The position numbers and the translations under genes were made by a program. The notes beneath the pieces are model-generated. The model ran no database searches. It saw only the letters and a list, made by a program, of their open reading frames with translations, and had not been told where the DNA came from. A DNA stretch of 64,000 nt from the NCBI GenBank assembly GCA_001310715.1, contig BAXV01000006.1:1-64000 (forward strand), read 5' to 3'. Shown here piece after piece: positions 7,888 through 19,539 of this stretch. The stretch comes from Pseudovibrio sp. JCM 19062 (GTDB taxonomy: Bacteria > Pseudomonadota > Alphaproteobacteria > Rhizobiales > Stappiaceae). Within the stretch, counting starts at the first letter, position 1. Each line of letters starts with the position of its first letter.

Positions 7888-10794
7888 ATGGAACGAACTA
7901 AGAACATACTTTCTTTTCCAGATGACTCACGGCATAGTGTGACCATGACAAAGCGCCCAGCAAATTCTTCCAGTTCTTCGTCCCATCCTGAAACTGAGGG
8001 GTCTTCCTCCGGCTTTGGTGAAGCTCCGCAGCCTGCTCTTTCCGGTACGCCCTTGTCCGGGTCTGTTTCCGATTGGGCAGACCAGATTGCAGAGGAAGAT
8101 CTTTCTGGTTTGAAAGCCGAAAAAGCAGCAGAGCAGCCGGTTGAAGAGAAAGCAGTGCCCAAGAAGAAAGCTGCTACGAAATCAACCAGTAAGAAGCCAG
8201 CTAGCAAAGCGAAGAAAGCGCCTGCCAAGTCGGCGCGTGGCACTTCCATGGGGGCGACGAGTGACCCTCGGGAGCGGGCGAAGGGTGGTCTGAATCCTGT
8301 TGCAGGACTGGATATCTCGCTGGAAGATGCCGAGAAGCTGCTTGATACTCACGTCAAGGAGACGAAGAAGAAGCAGAAGAAGGCCAAGGAAGATACGATT
8401 ACCGGTGCAACAGCGACTGTGCAGGCGCTGGCGCGGTTGATTGAGCAAGGCCGTTCTGATGAATCCGGTGAAGATGCGTGGGTGCCGCACCGGCCTGAGC
8501 GACCACAAAAGTCCGAGGGCGGGGTTCCGATTGTTCTGGAGTCCGAGTTCGAGCCCAAGGGCGATCAGCCAACGGCGATTGCGGATTTGAAAGCCGGTCT
8601 TGAGGACGGTGATAATACGCAGGTTCTGCTTGGGGTGACTGGCTCTGGTAAGACCTTCACCATGGCGCAGCTGATTGCGCAGACACAGCGTCCGGCTTTG
8701 ATCCTAGCGCCGAACAAGACGCTGGCGGCTCAGCTTTACGGGGAGTTTAAAAGCTTCTTTCCCAACAACGCGGTTGAGTATTTCGTTTCCTACTATGACT
8801 ACTACCAGCCGGAAGCGTATGTGCCGCGGACGGATACCTTCATCGAGAAGGAAAGTTCCGTCAACGAGCAGATTGACCGGATGCGCCACTCGGCGACCCG
8901 TTCTCTGCTGGAGCGGGATGACGTTATCATTGTGGCGTCGGTCTCGTGTATCTACGGTATCGGTTCGGTAGAGACCTATACGGCCATGACCTTCCAGCTG
9001 GAAGTTGGCGAGAAGATTGAGCAGAGGCAGTTGCTGGCGGATCTGGTGGCGCTGCAATATAAGCGGAATGATACTGCCTTCCAGCGCGGGACGTTCCGCG
9101 TGCGAGGGGATACGATTGAAGTGTTTCCGGCACACTATGAGGACCGGGCGTGGCGTATCTCCCTGTGGGGGGATGAGATTGAGGGCATCACCGAGTTTGA
9201 TCCGTTGACGGGTAAGAAGTCCGGTGAGCTGCAGCTGGTGAAAATCTATGCGAACTCGCACTATGTGACACCGAAGCCAACGTTGAATCAGGCGATGAAG
9301 TCGATCAAGGCAGAGCTGCGGCAGCGCTTGATGAGTTGAACAATCATGGGCGATTGTTGGAAGCGCAGCGGCTGGACCAGCGCTGTACGTTTGATCTGGA
9401 GATGATGGAGGCGACTGGTGCCTGTGCAGGTATCGAGAACTACTCTCGTTATCTGACTGGACGTGCGCCGGGTGAGCCGCCGCCAACGCTGTTTGAATAT
9501 CTGCCTGATAATGCTCTGGTGTTTATTGATGAGAGCCACGTGACCGTGCCGCAGATTGGTGCCATGTACCGGGGTGACTTCCGCCGTAAGGCGACGTTGG
9601 CGGAGTATGGGTTCCGTCTGCCATCGTGTATGGACAACCGTCCGCTCCGGTTTGAGGAGTGGGATGCAATGCGGCCGCAGACGGTGGCCGTCTCTGCAAC
9701 ACCAGGCAAATGGGAGATGGAAGAGGCGGGAGGTGTGTTTGCCGAGCAGGTTATTCGCCCGACTGGCCTGACTGACCCTGATATCGAGATCCGGCCTGCC
9801 AAGACTCAGGTGATGATCTGCTGGGCGAGGTTCGCGAGAAGGCAGCGCAAGGGTTCCGGACGCTTGTGACCACGCTGACCAAGCGCATGGCGGAGGATCT
9901 GACCGAGTATCTGCACGAGAACGGTGTGCGGGTGCGCTACATGCACTCTGACATTGATACGCTGGAGCGGATCGAGATCATTCGGGATCTGCGTCTTGGA
10001 GCGTTTGATGTGCTGATCGGGATTAACCTGCTGCGTGAGGGGCTTGATATTCCCGAGTGCGCGCTGGTGGCTATTCTGGATGCGGATAAGGAAGGGTTCC
10101 TTCGCTCTGAAACCTCGCTGGTGCAGACCATTGGCCGTGCGGCGCGTAACGTGATGGTAAGGTTATTCTTTACGCGGATAGAATGACCGGCTCCATGGAG
10201 CGGGCGATTGCGGAGACCAACCGTCGCCGTGCGAAACAGGAAGAGTATAACGAAGAGCATGGTATTACGCCTGAGAGCGTGAAGCGGTCTATCGGCGATA
10301 TCATGGAAAGCGTTTACGAGCAGGATCATGTTTCCGTTGATGCTGGCTTTGCTGAGGAAGGGGCCACCATTGGTCACAACCTCAAAGGCCATATTGAAGA
10401 TCTTGAGAAGAAAATGCGGGAAGCTGCGGCTGATCTTGAGTTTGAGACAGCGGCGCGGCTGCGTGATGAGATCAAGCGCTTGCAGGAGACCGAGCTTGCG
10501 GTTGCTGACGATCCGATGGCACGGCAGGCCTCTGTTGAGCAGCAGACCGGTGGCTTTGGCGGTAAGAAGAAGTATGGCGCTTCGGGTAACCTGCCCAAGG
10601 CAGAGGCAGACAAGGCTGATGCTGGCAGTAAGGTGCACAAACCACGACTGGGTGAAATGGGGCCGGGGTCTGACATGCCGACGCCAGCTGGTGCGACAGG
10701 TGAGAAGAAGCCACGTCGAACTTCCTCGGGTCGAAGTTCAGGCGGCGTCCGGGGACACGGACCTATCGCAAGAAGAACTAGGCCCTTCAAGTAA
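7888..10794 (+). CDS. uvrB: UvrABC system protein B (three frameshifts)
   Basis: UvrB is the helicase-like damage-verification subunit of nucleotide excision repair, working with UvrA and UvrC in the cytoplasm. The Walker A motif GVTGSGKT lies near residue 250; [19 protein letters not shown] beta-hairpin residues, the FIDESH box and [13 protein letters not shown] follow, and the C-terminal UVR motif is [24 protein letters not shown]. The corrected length is about 969 residues. About 210 extra N-terminal residues, rich in Ser, Lys and Ala, precede the conserved core, as in other alphaproteobacterial UvrB proteins. Three frameshifts (near 9329, 9810 and 10158) each restore with one added G in a TGGAT context. 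ATG 7888 is the chosen start; ATG 7948 is possible. Confidence 0.95.
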
Positions 10795-10981
10795 CTGTGT
10801 GCACCGTTGACAGGCGTTTGTGTTTACACCACATGTGCTGGGGTTGATCTGTTTGCATATAAACCGAGGCAGTTTGTACTTAACGTGACAGTGTTGAGCT
10901 GCTTTAGTGTTTGTTTTTGCGGATCTTTTTCCGAAAGCCGGTGGGCACTGTTCGGCGATAAACTGTAGGTGGTTGGATTTA

Positions 10982-11623
10982 ATGATAAAGCACATTGTAT
11001 GGGACTGGAACGGTACCCTGTTGGACGATTTTGAAATCACCGCTCAGTACGGAATCGATTGTTTTGCGAAGGCCGGTAAGAGTGGTGTGACGTTTGAGGA
11101 TGTTCGCCAGCACCATACCCGTCCCTTCTCGGAGTATCTCAAGGCAGTGCTGGGTCGTGCGGCAACGGAGACCGAGCTTGCTGATTTTTATAGCGGTTTT
11201 GGGAAAGTCTATGAGCCAGTGATGTATGATTTGCCGCTGGTACAGGATGCGTTGCACGCCCTTGAGGTCATTCGTGGGGCTGGTAAAAGCCAGTCAATTT
11301 TGTCCATGGCTCCCCATGAGGAGCTGGTTTCTCTGGTTCGTCACAACGGCATTTACGAGCATTTTGCGCGGGTTGATGGCGCGCGGGATCTGGGCAAGCA
11401 TTTCAAGATCGACGCGCTGCGGGCGCACATTGACGAGCTGGGTGTGGACCCAGCCCATGTGTGTGTGATTGGTGACAGTATTGATGACTTCGATGCTGCA
11501 AAGGGCCTTGGGGCTTCTGCTATTCTGGTTTCCACCGGCATGTACGCCCACCATCGCCTTGTCGCCTCCGGTGCCCCCGTGGCAACGAACCTGACGGGCG
11601 CTGTCGCGGAGGCGTTGAAGTAG
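10982..11623 (+). CDS. HAD-superfamily hydrolase, phosphoglycolate phosphatase-like
   Basis: An intact cytoplasmic phosphatase of 213 residues. The start is ATG 10982, after GGTGGTTGG; the open frame extends upstream but the conserved motif begins at once. HAD motif I appears as DWNGTLLDD with an unusual leading Trp (the general form is DxDGTL; here the second position is Asn, so the usual second Asp is replaced). Motif II Ser is in SILSMA, motif III is the Lys in GKHFKIDAL, and motif IV is GDSIDDFDAAKGLG. The Asn replacing the acid/base Asp is known in some HAD families, but it may alter the chemistry. The substrate is not predictable. Confidence 0.75.
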   Translation: MIKHIVWDWNGTLLDDFEITAQYGIDCFAKAGKSGVTFEDVRQHHTRPFSEYLKAVLGRAATETELADFYSGFGKVYEPVMYDLPLVQDALHALEVIRGAGKSQSILSMAPHEELVSLVRHNGIYEHFARVDGARDLGKHFKIDALRAHIDELGVDPAHVCVIGDSIDDFDAAKGLGASAILVSTGMYAHHRLVASGAPVATNLTGAVAEALK

Positions 11624-11628
11624 CTTTC

Positions 11629-13543
11629 TCAGAGACCGTCGATCAGTTCCCGGCCTGCAAGGAGTTGGAGGGAGGAGCCCTCCATATCCGTTCCGACTGG
11701 CTCGTAGCGACCACCCAAATGTTTGGCCAGAAACAGCTCGACTACGGCATGATAGGCGCGGCGGTTGTGCATTTTCTGAATGCCGTGGCCTTCATCCGGG
11801 AACAGACCGTAAGTGACCGGAATGCCGTGGTCTTGCATGGCGGAGACGATTTGTTCTGACTCTGATTGCCTGACGCGTACATCTGTGCCGCCCTGTATGA
11901 CGAGTAATGGTTTTTCGATGCGGTTGACGTGGGTCAGGGGAGAGCGCTCCTTCAAGAAGGCACGGCCTGCTTCGGTCGTGAAATCTCCAAGACGTGTTTT
12001 GTAGAGGAAACTCCACGTTTTCCAGTATTCCGGGAGCGTATCGAGAAAGCTAAGCAGGTTTGATATTCCGACCAGATCAATAGCACATGCAAACTTTTTT
12101 TGGAGTCTGGGTCACGCCGGTCAGCGTTGCAAACCCACCATAGCTGCCGCCCATAATTGCGACACGGTCGGGGTCGGCTATGCCTTCCTCGATAGCCCAG
12201 TCCACTGCATCCAGTAGGTCGGTTTGCATCTTGCCGCCCCACTCCATGTTGGAGGCATTCACGAACGCTTTGCCAAAGCCGGTGGAGCCTCGGAAGTTGA
12301 CGGATAGTACCGCATAGCCTCGGTTGGCGAGCCATTGGTGTGTAGGGTGCATTCCCCAATAATCTCTCCACCATGGGCCGCCGTGCACGAGGAGCACCAT
12401 GGGGCAGGGCTTTTCTGCATCTGTTGGCTTCGACAAATAGCAGACCAGATTAAGTCCATCCCGTGCCTTTATCTCTATGGGAGACATGCTCACGAGAGGC
12501 AGATTGCTTTGTTTGGGATTAGCAGAAAACAGGTGCGTGGCGGTTCCGGTTGATCTGTCAAAGCACGAGTATTCAACGGGTTTGCATCCCTGCTCATGGA
12601 GAAAGATAAGCTTTTCGGCGTCATCCGAGGCATTGCAGAATATGACATCTCCGGAAAACTGCTCTTTGAGAGCTGAGAGAACTGGCTCGAATTGTGGTCT
12701 ATGGCGTGCAAGGTGTCGCGGGCGTAGGTGGCTCTTGCTGCCAATGGATGCCTTGTACGCGGGTGAAACAGCAGGTCACTGATGTCTGCCCGCGGGTCCT
12801 CTGCTAGCACCGTGCGAGATCGGGTTTCGGTATCTTCTGCCACGACTACAGCTTTGTCCCGCCCACGACTGTCGATCCAGAATAAAATCTGACCGTCCTC
12901 GCTGAACGTAAGGGGTCTGGTTGTCAGGCTGTCTTCAATTGGAATGAGAGCGTAACGCTGCCACTCTTTGCCCTCTGGTCGATGGAGGTATTCGGCCTCG
13001 CCATCATCGGTGTAACTTCGGACGAGGCGAACCTTGAAATCGCTGTCAGTGTATAGGTTAGAAAACTGGTCGTTTTGTTCAATGAGCTGGCTGTGTCCGG
13101 TTTCGAGGGAAACCTTGTAGAGATCAAAGTATTTTTCTGACCTTTCGTTGTGAGCGATCAGAACCTCATCAGGGTGCTTTCTCGAAGCTTCTTGCAGGTG
13201 GGCTTGCACCCCTTTCTCTGGGCTGAGAGGGATTGGTTTGCTTCCATCAATGGGCACAGACATAACGCAGAAGGTTTCGTCGCCCACTTTGTCTTGCTTT
13301 ATCAGGATGTGGCGGCTGTCGTAGGTCCAATTGACCATGAAACCAATATGGCGGTCCTCAAAGTTTGTCAGAGGACGGGCGGACTGTGGGTCTTCTGTGC
13401 TGGCAAGCCAAAGGTTGTACACGCCGTTGATGGGTGCAAGAAAGGCGATCCAATGGCCGCAAGCTGATTTTGACCAGCGCCCGTTCGACGGGATCGAAGA
13501 ATGTCTTGCGGGGGATGAGGCGAACTCGTTCCTTAAGTTCCAT
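11629..13543 (-). CDS. S9 family prolyl oligopeptidase-like peptidase (several frameshifts)
   Basis: A serine peptidase of about 637 residues after frames are joined. The N-terminal part is a beta-propeller (WLASTEDPQSARPLTNFEDR, TFSEDGQILFWIDSRGRD). The C-terminal alpha/beta hydrolase domain carries LLVHGGPWWRDYWG and the nucleophile elbow GGSYGGFATLTG, then the acid loop VIQGGTDVRVRQSE and the catalytic His in DEGHGI. The fold matches S9 acylaminoacyl or prolyl oligopeptidases. No signal peptide is seen, so it is probably cytoplasmic. Frame breaks lie near 13430, 12715, 12490 and 12100; all look like single-base indels. The start is ATG 13543. Confidence 0.85.
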
Positions 13544-13934
13544 GGATAAAAGCCCTAAATTTATTGCAGAAAAGTCATGTCAGGCCTTGGAATAAGTGGC
13601 CGGAATACTGTGCAGATCAAAACTAGAGCGTATTCCCGAAAAGTGGGTCCGGTTTTCGGAGAAGAATACGCGTGAAAATAAACGCTTAGAGCTTACTGCG
13701 TGAATTCATATGAACGCGCCATGCTCTAAGCGGAAGTATTGCAGGCGTTTTTGGGCTTGTCCATTTCTTGAATGGTAGTCGAATTGCATCGCGGGAGAGA
13801 TTGCTGAAGGCTGCTTGAGGATGGAGCAGGGGCTTTAGATCGCTTTTGCGGAGGAAGCTGCGTTAGATCAATGGGCTTCGGGTTGGTGTGGTGGGCATTG
13901 AGCATGGTCCCGAATTGCAGTTGGGCGTATTTTG
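13544..13934. other. Intergenic region holding a palindromic repeat
   Basis: Apart from the palindromic element at 13628-13732 no feature is supported. It separates the divergent S9 peptidase gene (minus) from a possible small secreted protein gene (plus), and so should contain the peptidase promoter. Confidence 0.5.
13628..13732. repeat. Double palindromic intergenic element
   Basis: Two adjacent inverted repeats. The first pairs GCGTATTC (13628-13635) with GAATACGC (13664-13671), with an inner pair CGAAAA / TTTTCG. The second pairs CGCTTAGAGC (13683-13692) with GCTCTAAGCG (13723-13732), a perfect 10-bp arm. The first half resembles the CCGAAAAGTGGG...GGTTTTCGG palindromes scattered through rhizobial genomes. 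A degenerate relative of the second half lies near 18290-18325. Confidence 0.75.
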
Positions 13935-14072
13935 ATGAAAAGATTTCTCTCTGGTCTTCTCCTAAGTGTTTTGATGGTGGGTGGTGCACTTGCTGACGAA
14001 GGTAAGCGTTATGCCGTCAGTCAGGTGACGGATTCCGGTGCAGATATGCGCGCAAGAATTGCTGGGGCTTGA
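13935..14072 (+). CDS. Possible small secreted protein (45 residues)
   Basis: Not recognised. ATG 13935 opens a frame with a good signal peptide (MKRFLSGLLLSVLMVGGALA|DEG) and a mature part of about 25 residues, ending two bases before the start of a terminator region. No good ribosome site precedes it (GGGCG is 8 bases away). The immediate downstream terminator supports transcription through it. It could also be the start of a longer gene cut by an indel. Confidence 0.45.
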   Translation: MKRFLSGLLLSVLMVGGALADEGKRYAVSQVTDSGADMRARIAGA

Positions 14073-14078
14073 ATGAGA

Positions 14079-14108
14079 AAAGGCAGCCGGTTGGCTGCCT
14101 TTTGTGTT
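14079..14108 (+). terminator. Rho-independent terminator
   Basis: A perfect 10-bp stem (AAAGGCAGCC 14079-14088 with GGCTGCCTTT 14093-14102) with a GGTT loop, followed by TTTGTGTTTT. It follows the small secreted frame and faces the convergent DMT transporter gene. Confidence 0.85.
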
Positions 14109-14143
14109 TTGTGCTGATTTGAGTGCGCTTTGGGCGACAGGCG

Positions 14144-15037
14144 TTATTCGGCCTGAGCCATACGTCTGGACTTGATGTAGTGCGGTCCAACCTCGACCAG
14201 TAGAATGGCACTAAAGATGAGCGCGCAGCCGATCAGCCGATGGGTGCAATTCTTTCCCCCAGAATGAGCGCTGCGGCCAGCGCTGCAAAGAGCGCCTCGG
14301 AGGAGAGCATGACCGCTGCATCGGATGGAGTGGTCCATTGCTGGCCAAAGGCCTGAAGCGTGAAGGCAATGCCGCCGGAGAGCGCTCCGGTGAAGAAGAG
14401 CTCAAACCATGCGTTTTGTAATGACTGCACAGAATAGGTCTCAAAGAAGAAGGACAGGACCAGACAGACAAGGCCAACGAAGGCGAACTGAATTACGGCA
14501 ACGGTGATCGGGCGCCTGAATCATGGGCCAGCCGACCGATAAAGATCACCTGTAGTGCCAGAAGATTGCGCAGGCCAGCATGAGCAAATCGCCGATGTTC
14601 AGCGTTGTCAGGCCGCCACCGAGCAAATAGATGCCGATCAGTGTGAATGCGCTTGCGGGCCAGACCAGAAAGTGTGGTCGCCCTTTAAACAGCAGGGTTA
14701 CGAAAATGGGTGTCAGGACAACATAAATCGCCGTCAGAAAGCCTGCGTTTGTGACACTGGTGATGACAAGACCATATTGCTGCAGGACGCTGCCCAGTGT
14801 GAAGGAAACGCCAATCATCAAGAGCGCAGGAATATGCGCTTTGCGGAGCTTTTTAGTGGTGTGGATGCGGCGTTCGCGGAACGCAAATGGCAGGATTACC
14901 AATGTCGCCAGTAGAAAGCGCAGGCCGGTAAACTGCAGCGGACCCAGATTGTCCATTGCGGTTGATTGCGCGACGAATGCCGTGCCCCAGATGAGGCCAG
15001 CCAGAAGAAGAAGAATATTTGCAGATGCCCTAGTCAT
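14144..15037 (-). CDS. DMT/EamA family transporter (frameshifted)
   Basis: An inner-membrane permease of the drug/metabolite transporter superfamily with two EamA repeats and about ten membrane segments; the corrected length is about 297 residues. The start MTRASAN at 15037 is preferred over 15067 because the first membrane segment (ILLLLAGLIWGTAFVAQ) then lies at the N-terminus. FTGLRFLLATLVILPFAFRER and SVTNAGFLTAIYVVLTPIFV are typical of repeat 1; TPSDAAVMLSSEALFAALAAALILGERI is typical of repeat 2. Two or three indels lie between 14210 and 14560. It probably exports a small metabolite; the substrate is unknown. Confidence 0.8.
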
Positions 15038-15133
15038 GCCGAAGCTGTACTTCAAGCATATGGGCACTGCAAGCGATCTATTGACGCTTCTGTTGACTTT
15101 CTCTCACAGCGATTTTTGTGTTTCTGAACAGTG

Positions 15134-15262
15134 TCAGAAAACAAAAAGAGCCAGGAACATGATGCCGGTAAAGGCCGCAATGACCATGGCTGCAACAGGC
15201 CATGGTGACTGGATGCGATGGACATGTTCTTTACGATGGTACTCGATTGGTGACGTTCTCAT
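15134..15262 (-). CDS. Small single-pass membrane protein (42 residues)
   Basis: Not recognised by name. ATG 15262 follows a strong GGGGGACAG ribosome site. The product is a basic, His-rich N-terminal tail (MRTSPIEYHRKEHVHRIQ) followed by one membrane helix (PVAAMVIAAFTGIMFLALFVF). Short proteins of this form occur in alphaproteobacteria and often sit unannotated. It lies between two minus-strand genes and is followed, after about 100 bases, by the DMT gene. Confidence 0.55.
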   Translation of the reverse strand: MRTSPIEYHRKEHVHRIQSPWPVAAMVIAAFTGIMFLALFVF

Positions 15263-15429
15263 TCTGTCCCCCCTGGCCCTGGTCAGTTGTTCTCCTGAGT
15301 AGGGGCCGATAGACACGGATTACATCGATTACTACAAGGGTATCCTAATTGATTTTTGTGTGTTCGATATACCACAGGTTGGGCTTAAGCACATCACTCA
15401 ATTGTAAAAGTGCGGTTGCCCATATTTTA

Positions 15430-15839
15430 TTACAGGTCCAGAGCTTCCAGTCCGGCCTCAAGATAATCAGGCAGGAGCGGTAAGCCCAGCAGATAGTTGG
15501 AGACCGGGGAACTGGCTCGTTCCCGCGCTTCCGTGAAAGCGAGTTCGAAATCGCTCTGCTCATAATCGCCACGCCCAATCCAAGCGATTGCGACCAGTTC
15601 GATCTTCTCGTCTACATTCAGGTCGTCGATGATCTCTCTCAGTTCGGACTCAGAAAAGTCGTCGTGTTCTTCTTCTGCCAGCCCTTCATGATGGTGGGCG
15701 CTTTCCAGTTTCTCGGTGTCAAAGGCAAGGTCGCCTCGTGCCCGTCTTCATAACTGTCTGGCAAGCTTTCGGAAACAGCGCGCGCTTTTTGTACAATCGT
15801 GCGAACAGTATCTGCAGATAGTGCTAGTTCTACGGCCAT
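15430..15839 (-). CDS. DUF3775 domain protein (two frameshifts)
   Basis: A small acidic protein of about 136 residues after joining frames near 15735 and 15590. It begins MAVELALSADTVRTIVQKAR; the middle is His/Glu-rich (ESAHHHEGLAEEEHDDFSES). The conserved second half reads ELREIIDDLNVDEKIELVAIAWIGRGD, then FTEARERASSPVSNYLLG and LPDYLEAGLEAL. This matches the DUF3775 family, which is restricted mostly to alphaproteobacteria and has no known function. There is no signal or membrane segment. Confidence 0.75.
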
Positions 15840-16305
15840 CGTTCGTCCCCGCTTATTACTGTAACAGAACGTTACTCCCGTTCTGAATTAGTCTGCAAGT
15901 GGAACTTATCGAACACTTGCCTGTCGTCGAACCGCGCTGGGCGGTAGTCTGGTGTAGACCATAGTAATAGGCGGCTTAAACGGCAGAAAAGAAAGGGGAA
16001 TTGGTTAAGCTTGGGTTATTGAATTGCCCAAACTTTTCCACCGCACTTCTGCGCAGCGAGACACCTGATTTCGTTATGGTTAAAAAAAACAGTACATACC
16101 GTAGCGGCAGGGCTTGTTTGTGGAGGGCACCTGCGGGTACCATTTGATTCAAGGGCGAAAAAAAACAATCAAATTTCCCAAAAAAATTGTAGGTGCTGGC
16201 GGACCTGAGTGCGTTGTGCTGGCAGGGTGTTTTATTGCCCTGCCGGCACTCCTAATGTCTGCTTAGATTTTCCCCGAAAAGCATGGTTTCCAATGGAAGT
16301 TTGGC
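15840..16305. other. Intergenic region with a hairpin
   Basis: No gene is supported. Near 16216-16249 the pair GTGC-TGGCAGGG / CCCTGCC-GGCAC forms a strong hairpin without a clear T-run, placed downstream of the minus-strand gtrA-type gene. It may act as a transcript end. Confidence 0.45.
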
Positions 16306-16704
16306 TCAGCTTTTGAAAGCGTAGATCTTCGAGAGCACGAAGTTGAATACCATAGATACCAGTGTGGCAAGGATGACGGCGAGGTAGGTGGAGAAACCTT
16401 CCAGCAGGATAATCAGTGCGCCATAGGTGCTGTAGTTGATCACCGCGCCAACGCTGTTGACCAGAACGAACCTGACATACTCACCCAGTGGGCTTCCTTG
16501 CGAGCGGAATGTGAACACGCGGTTCCAGAACCAGTTGTTGGTCATCGCAAGCCAGATGGAGAGGATTCGCGCGATCAGGGGGTCAAGGCCCACCACCTGC
16601 CAGAAGAAGGCGAGGGCAGCCAGATCAACAACCAGTCCGGAGCCGCCTACCATTCCAAAACGTATGAACTGATTTTCAAGGAATTTGCGCAGTAGGGTCT
16701 TCAC
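16306..16704 (-). CDS. GtrA family membrane protein
   Basis: An intact 132-residue protein with four membrane helices. FIRFGMVGGSGLVVDLAALAFF and WLAMTNNWFWNRVFTFRS, the family signature around an N-W-x-x-N-R-x-F-T-F core, and LVSMVFNFVLSKIYAFKS identify GtrA. The family is thought to flip or help transfer polyprenyl-linked sugars across the inner membrane during cell-surface polysaccharide modification. No glycosyltransferase partner lies beside it, so the pathway is unknown. Confidence 0.85.
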   Translation of the reverse strand: MKTLLRKFLENQFIRFGMVGGSGLVVDLAALAFFWQVVGLDPLIARILSIWLAMTNNWFWNRVFTFRSQGSPLGEYVRFVLVNSVGAVINYSTYGALIILLEGFSTYLAVILATLVSMVFNFVLSKIYAFKS

Positions 16705-16978
16705 GGGAGTAGGGCTCTCATCTCTGGTTTCACCAGCTAAATTTTTAAGAGTGGCAATGTGGGAGCTGCTTATCTGGGTTCTGTTGGAAATACAAGAGAC
16801 GCTACGTTAAGCAACCCGTGAATATAGATGGGGAGTAATATTTGAAAAGATCTGCAGGTTTTGGCGAAATTTGAGCGGAGAAAGTGATGTGTTAGTGCTT
16901 GCCAAGCCACGGGCAGCACCTTAGGGTCTGCGCGCACTTATTTTGCGTAGAAACTACCCGCTTCTATTGGAGGGCATT

Positions 16979-18175
<1,197 letters not shown>

Positions 18176-18227
18176 GATATTTCTTGCAGGGTGTCAGCGG
18201 TTTCGCTGGTACTCTTGTGAAATGCAA

Positions 18228-18260
18228 AAAAGGCGCTGCATACGGCAGCGCCTTTTCTAT
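18228..18260 (+). terminator. Rho-independent terminator after aatA
   Basis: A perfect 12-bp stem (AAAAGGCGCTGC 18228-18239 with GCAGCGCCTTTT 18245-18256), 53 bases after the stop. Confidence 0.88.
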
Positions 18261-18383
18261 TTGTGGTGTCTCGTGTCTCTTGAACCAGAGAGCATGATGC
18301 ATTCATGCGAATTGACCATGCTCCAGCTCTTTAGCTCACACATATTCTTTTCCGAATAGCGGAGCCGCTTTCGAGACTATGCT

Positions 18384-19095
18384 TTAATCCGGGAGGAGGG
18401 CGTCCAGTAGGTAGCTGTTGTTGACGAATGTACCGCGGCTTTCTTCCACCAGCGTCTGCATGCCAGCGAAGGAGAAGCGGACGCCAGCCATGACGGATGC
18501 GTTTTCGAGCTTCTCTGAGCGCAAGTCTGCGAACATTGTCATGCCGTTGGCCGTCTCGGTGCCCGGCTTGAACTCCATACCCATTGCATAGATATGGTTG
18601 TCGCGCAGGTAGCGGTAACCCGCATAAAAGCGTGCGTTTTCGCTGGCATAGTAGGATGCGGTGGCACCGCCCATGACAGAGCCGATATCGTCGATCATCT
18701 GAACGCCGATCAAGCCGTCAAGCGTCAGGTTCTCGAAGTGTGCCTGCGCTTCTGCTCCAACGTAGCCCAGAGATCCGGCACCACCGTTGATCTGTGCTGC
18801 AGAGCCGACAACACCGAAGTAGTTGTAGTCCTCGGTGCGGAAGCCATGCGGCCTGTGCCAGCATAAAAGCCATAGTCTCGGGTCCCACCTGCAGACACGT
18901 CAAACTGGGATGCAAAGCCCGGACCCTGCCCTAAAGTAGCTGTACCAGACATTACACCAGCATTTTGCCTTGGAGTGCCCCAAAAGCAGTAGTAATACGG
19001 GCATTGATGGGATTTGCCTGCGTGATTGCTGGAAGAGTTGCAATGGCTATTGCACTGGTTACGCTAAATAATAGTCTCTTAAAATCGGAGCGCAT
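18384..19095 (-). CDS. Putative outer-membrane beta-barrel protein (frameshifted)
   Basis: Function unknown. The start is at 19095, giving a signal peptide (MRSDFKRLLFSVTSAIAIATLPAITQA|NPIN). Joining frames near 18950, 18855 and 18720 gives about 236 residues of alternating polar and hydrophobic strands rich in Gly, Tyr and Phe: GPGFASQFDVSAGGTRDYGFY, RTEDYNYFGVVGSAAQ, GYVGAEAQAHFENLTLDGLIG, TASYYASENARFYAGYRYLRD, NASVMAGVRFSFAG. This is the pattern of a small porin-like barrel, but the C-terminus lacks a terminal aromatic residue. No family was recognised. Confidence 0.55.
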
Positions 19096-19539
19096 TGCTG
19101 ATTCTCCATACTCAGTTTCTGATTGGAGATTTTCTCTTTTTAATTAAAACATTGTTTCAATTTGTCCCGAATTGGGTCAGTTTATTAGGCTTAATTTTGT
19201 TGGTTAATGACTGGTTTATTTTTTTAATTAGGTCTGCAAATAACGCAGATTTCATCAAGTTTTTCTTCGGTAACTTATTCTGACTGCATGTGTATTGTGA
19301 TTGGTATGAGGCTGTCCGGGTATCATCAAAAGTTAACTGGTTCGGGTAGGGCGGTTCGCTGCGTTCTACCCCTGTTCATTTTGTCAATTGTGATCACAAA
19401 TTCTAACAAAGATCACTAGGTAAAAATCGCAGGAAATCTAAGGGGAGTGTTCACTTTGATTTGAGCAAGGCTTTGACACTCCAAGGGCTTTGGTCTCTTT
19501 TGCGCGCAGGTCGTAATGGCTGATTACTGGAGAACAATA
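19096..19539. other. AT-rich intergenic region between divergent genes
   Basis: The stretch 19130-19290 is very AT-rich and has no supported gene; it should hold the promoters of the outer-membrane gene (minus) and the DUF992 gene (plus). Confidence 0.5.
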
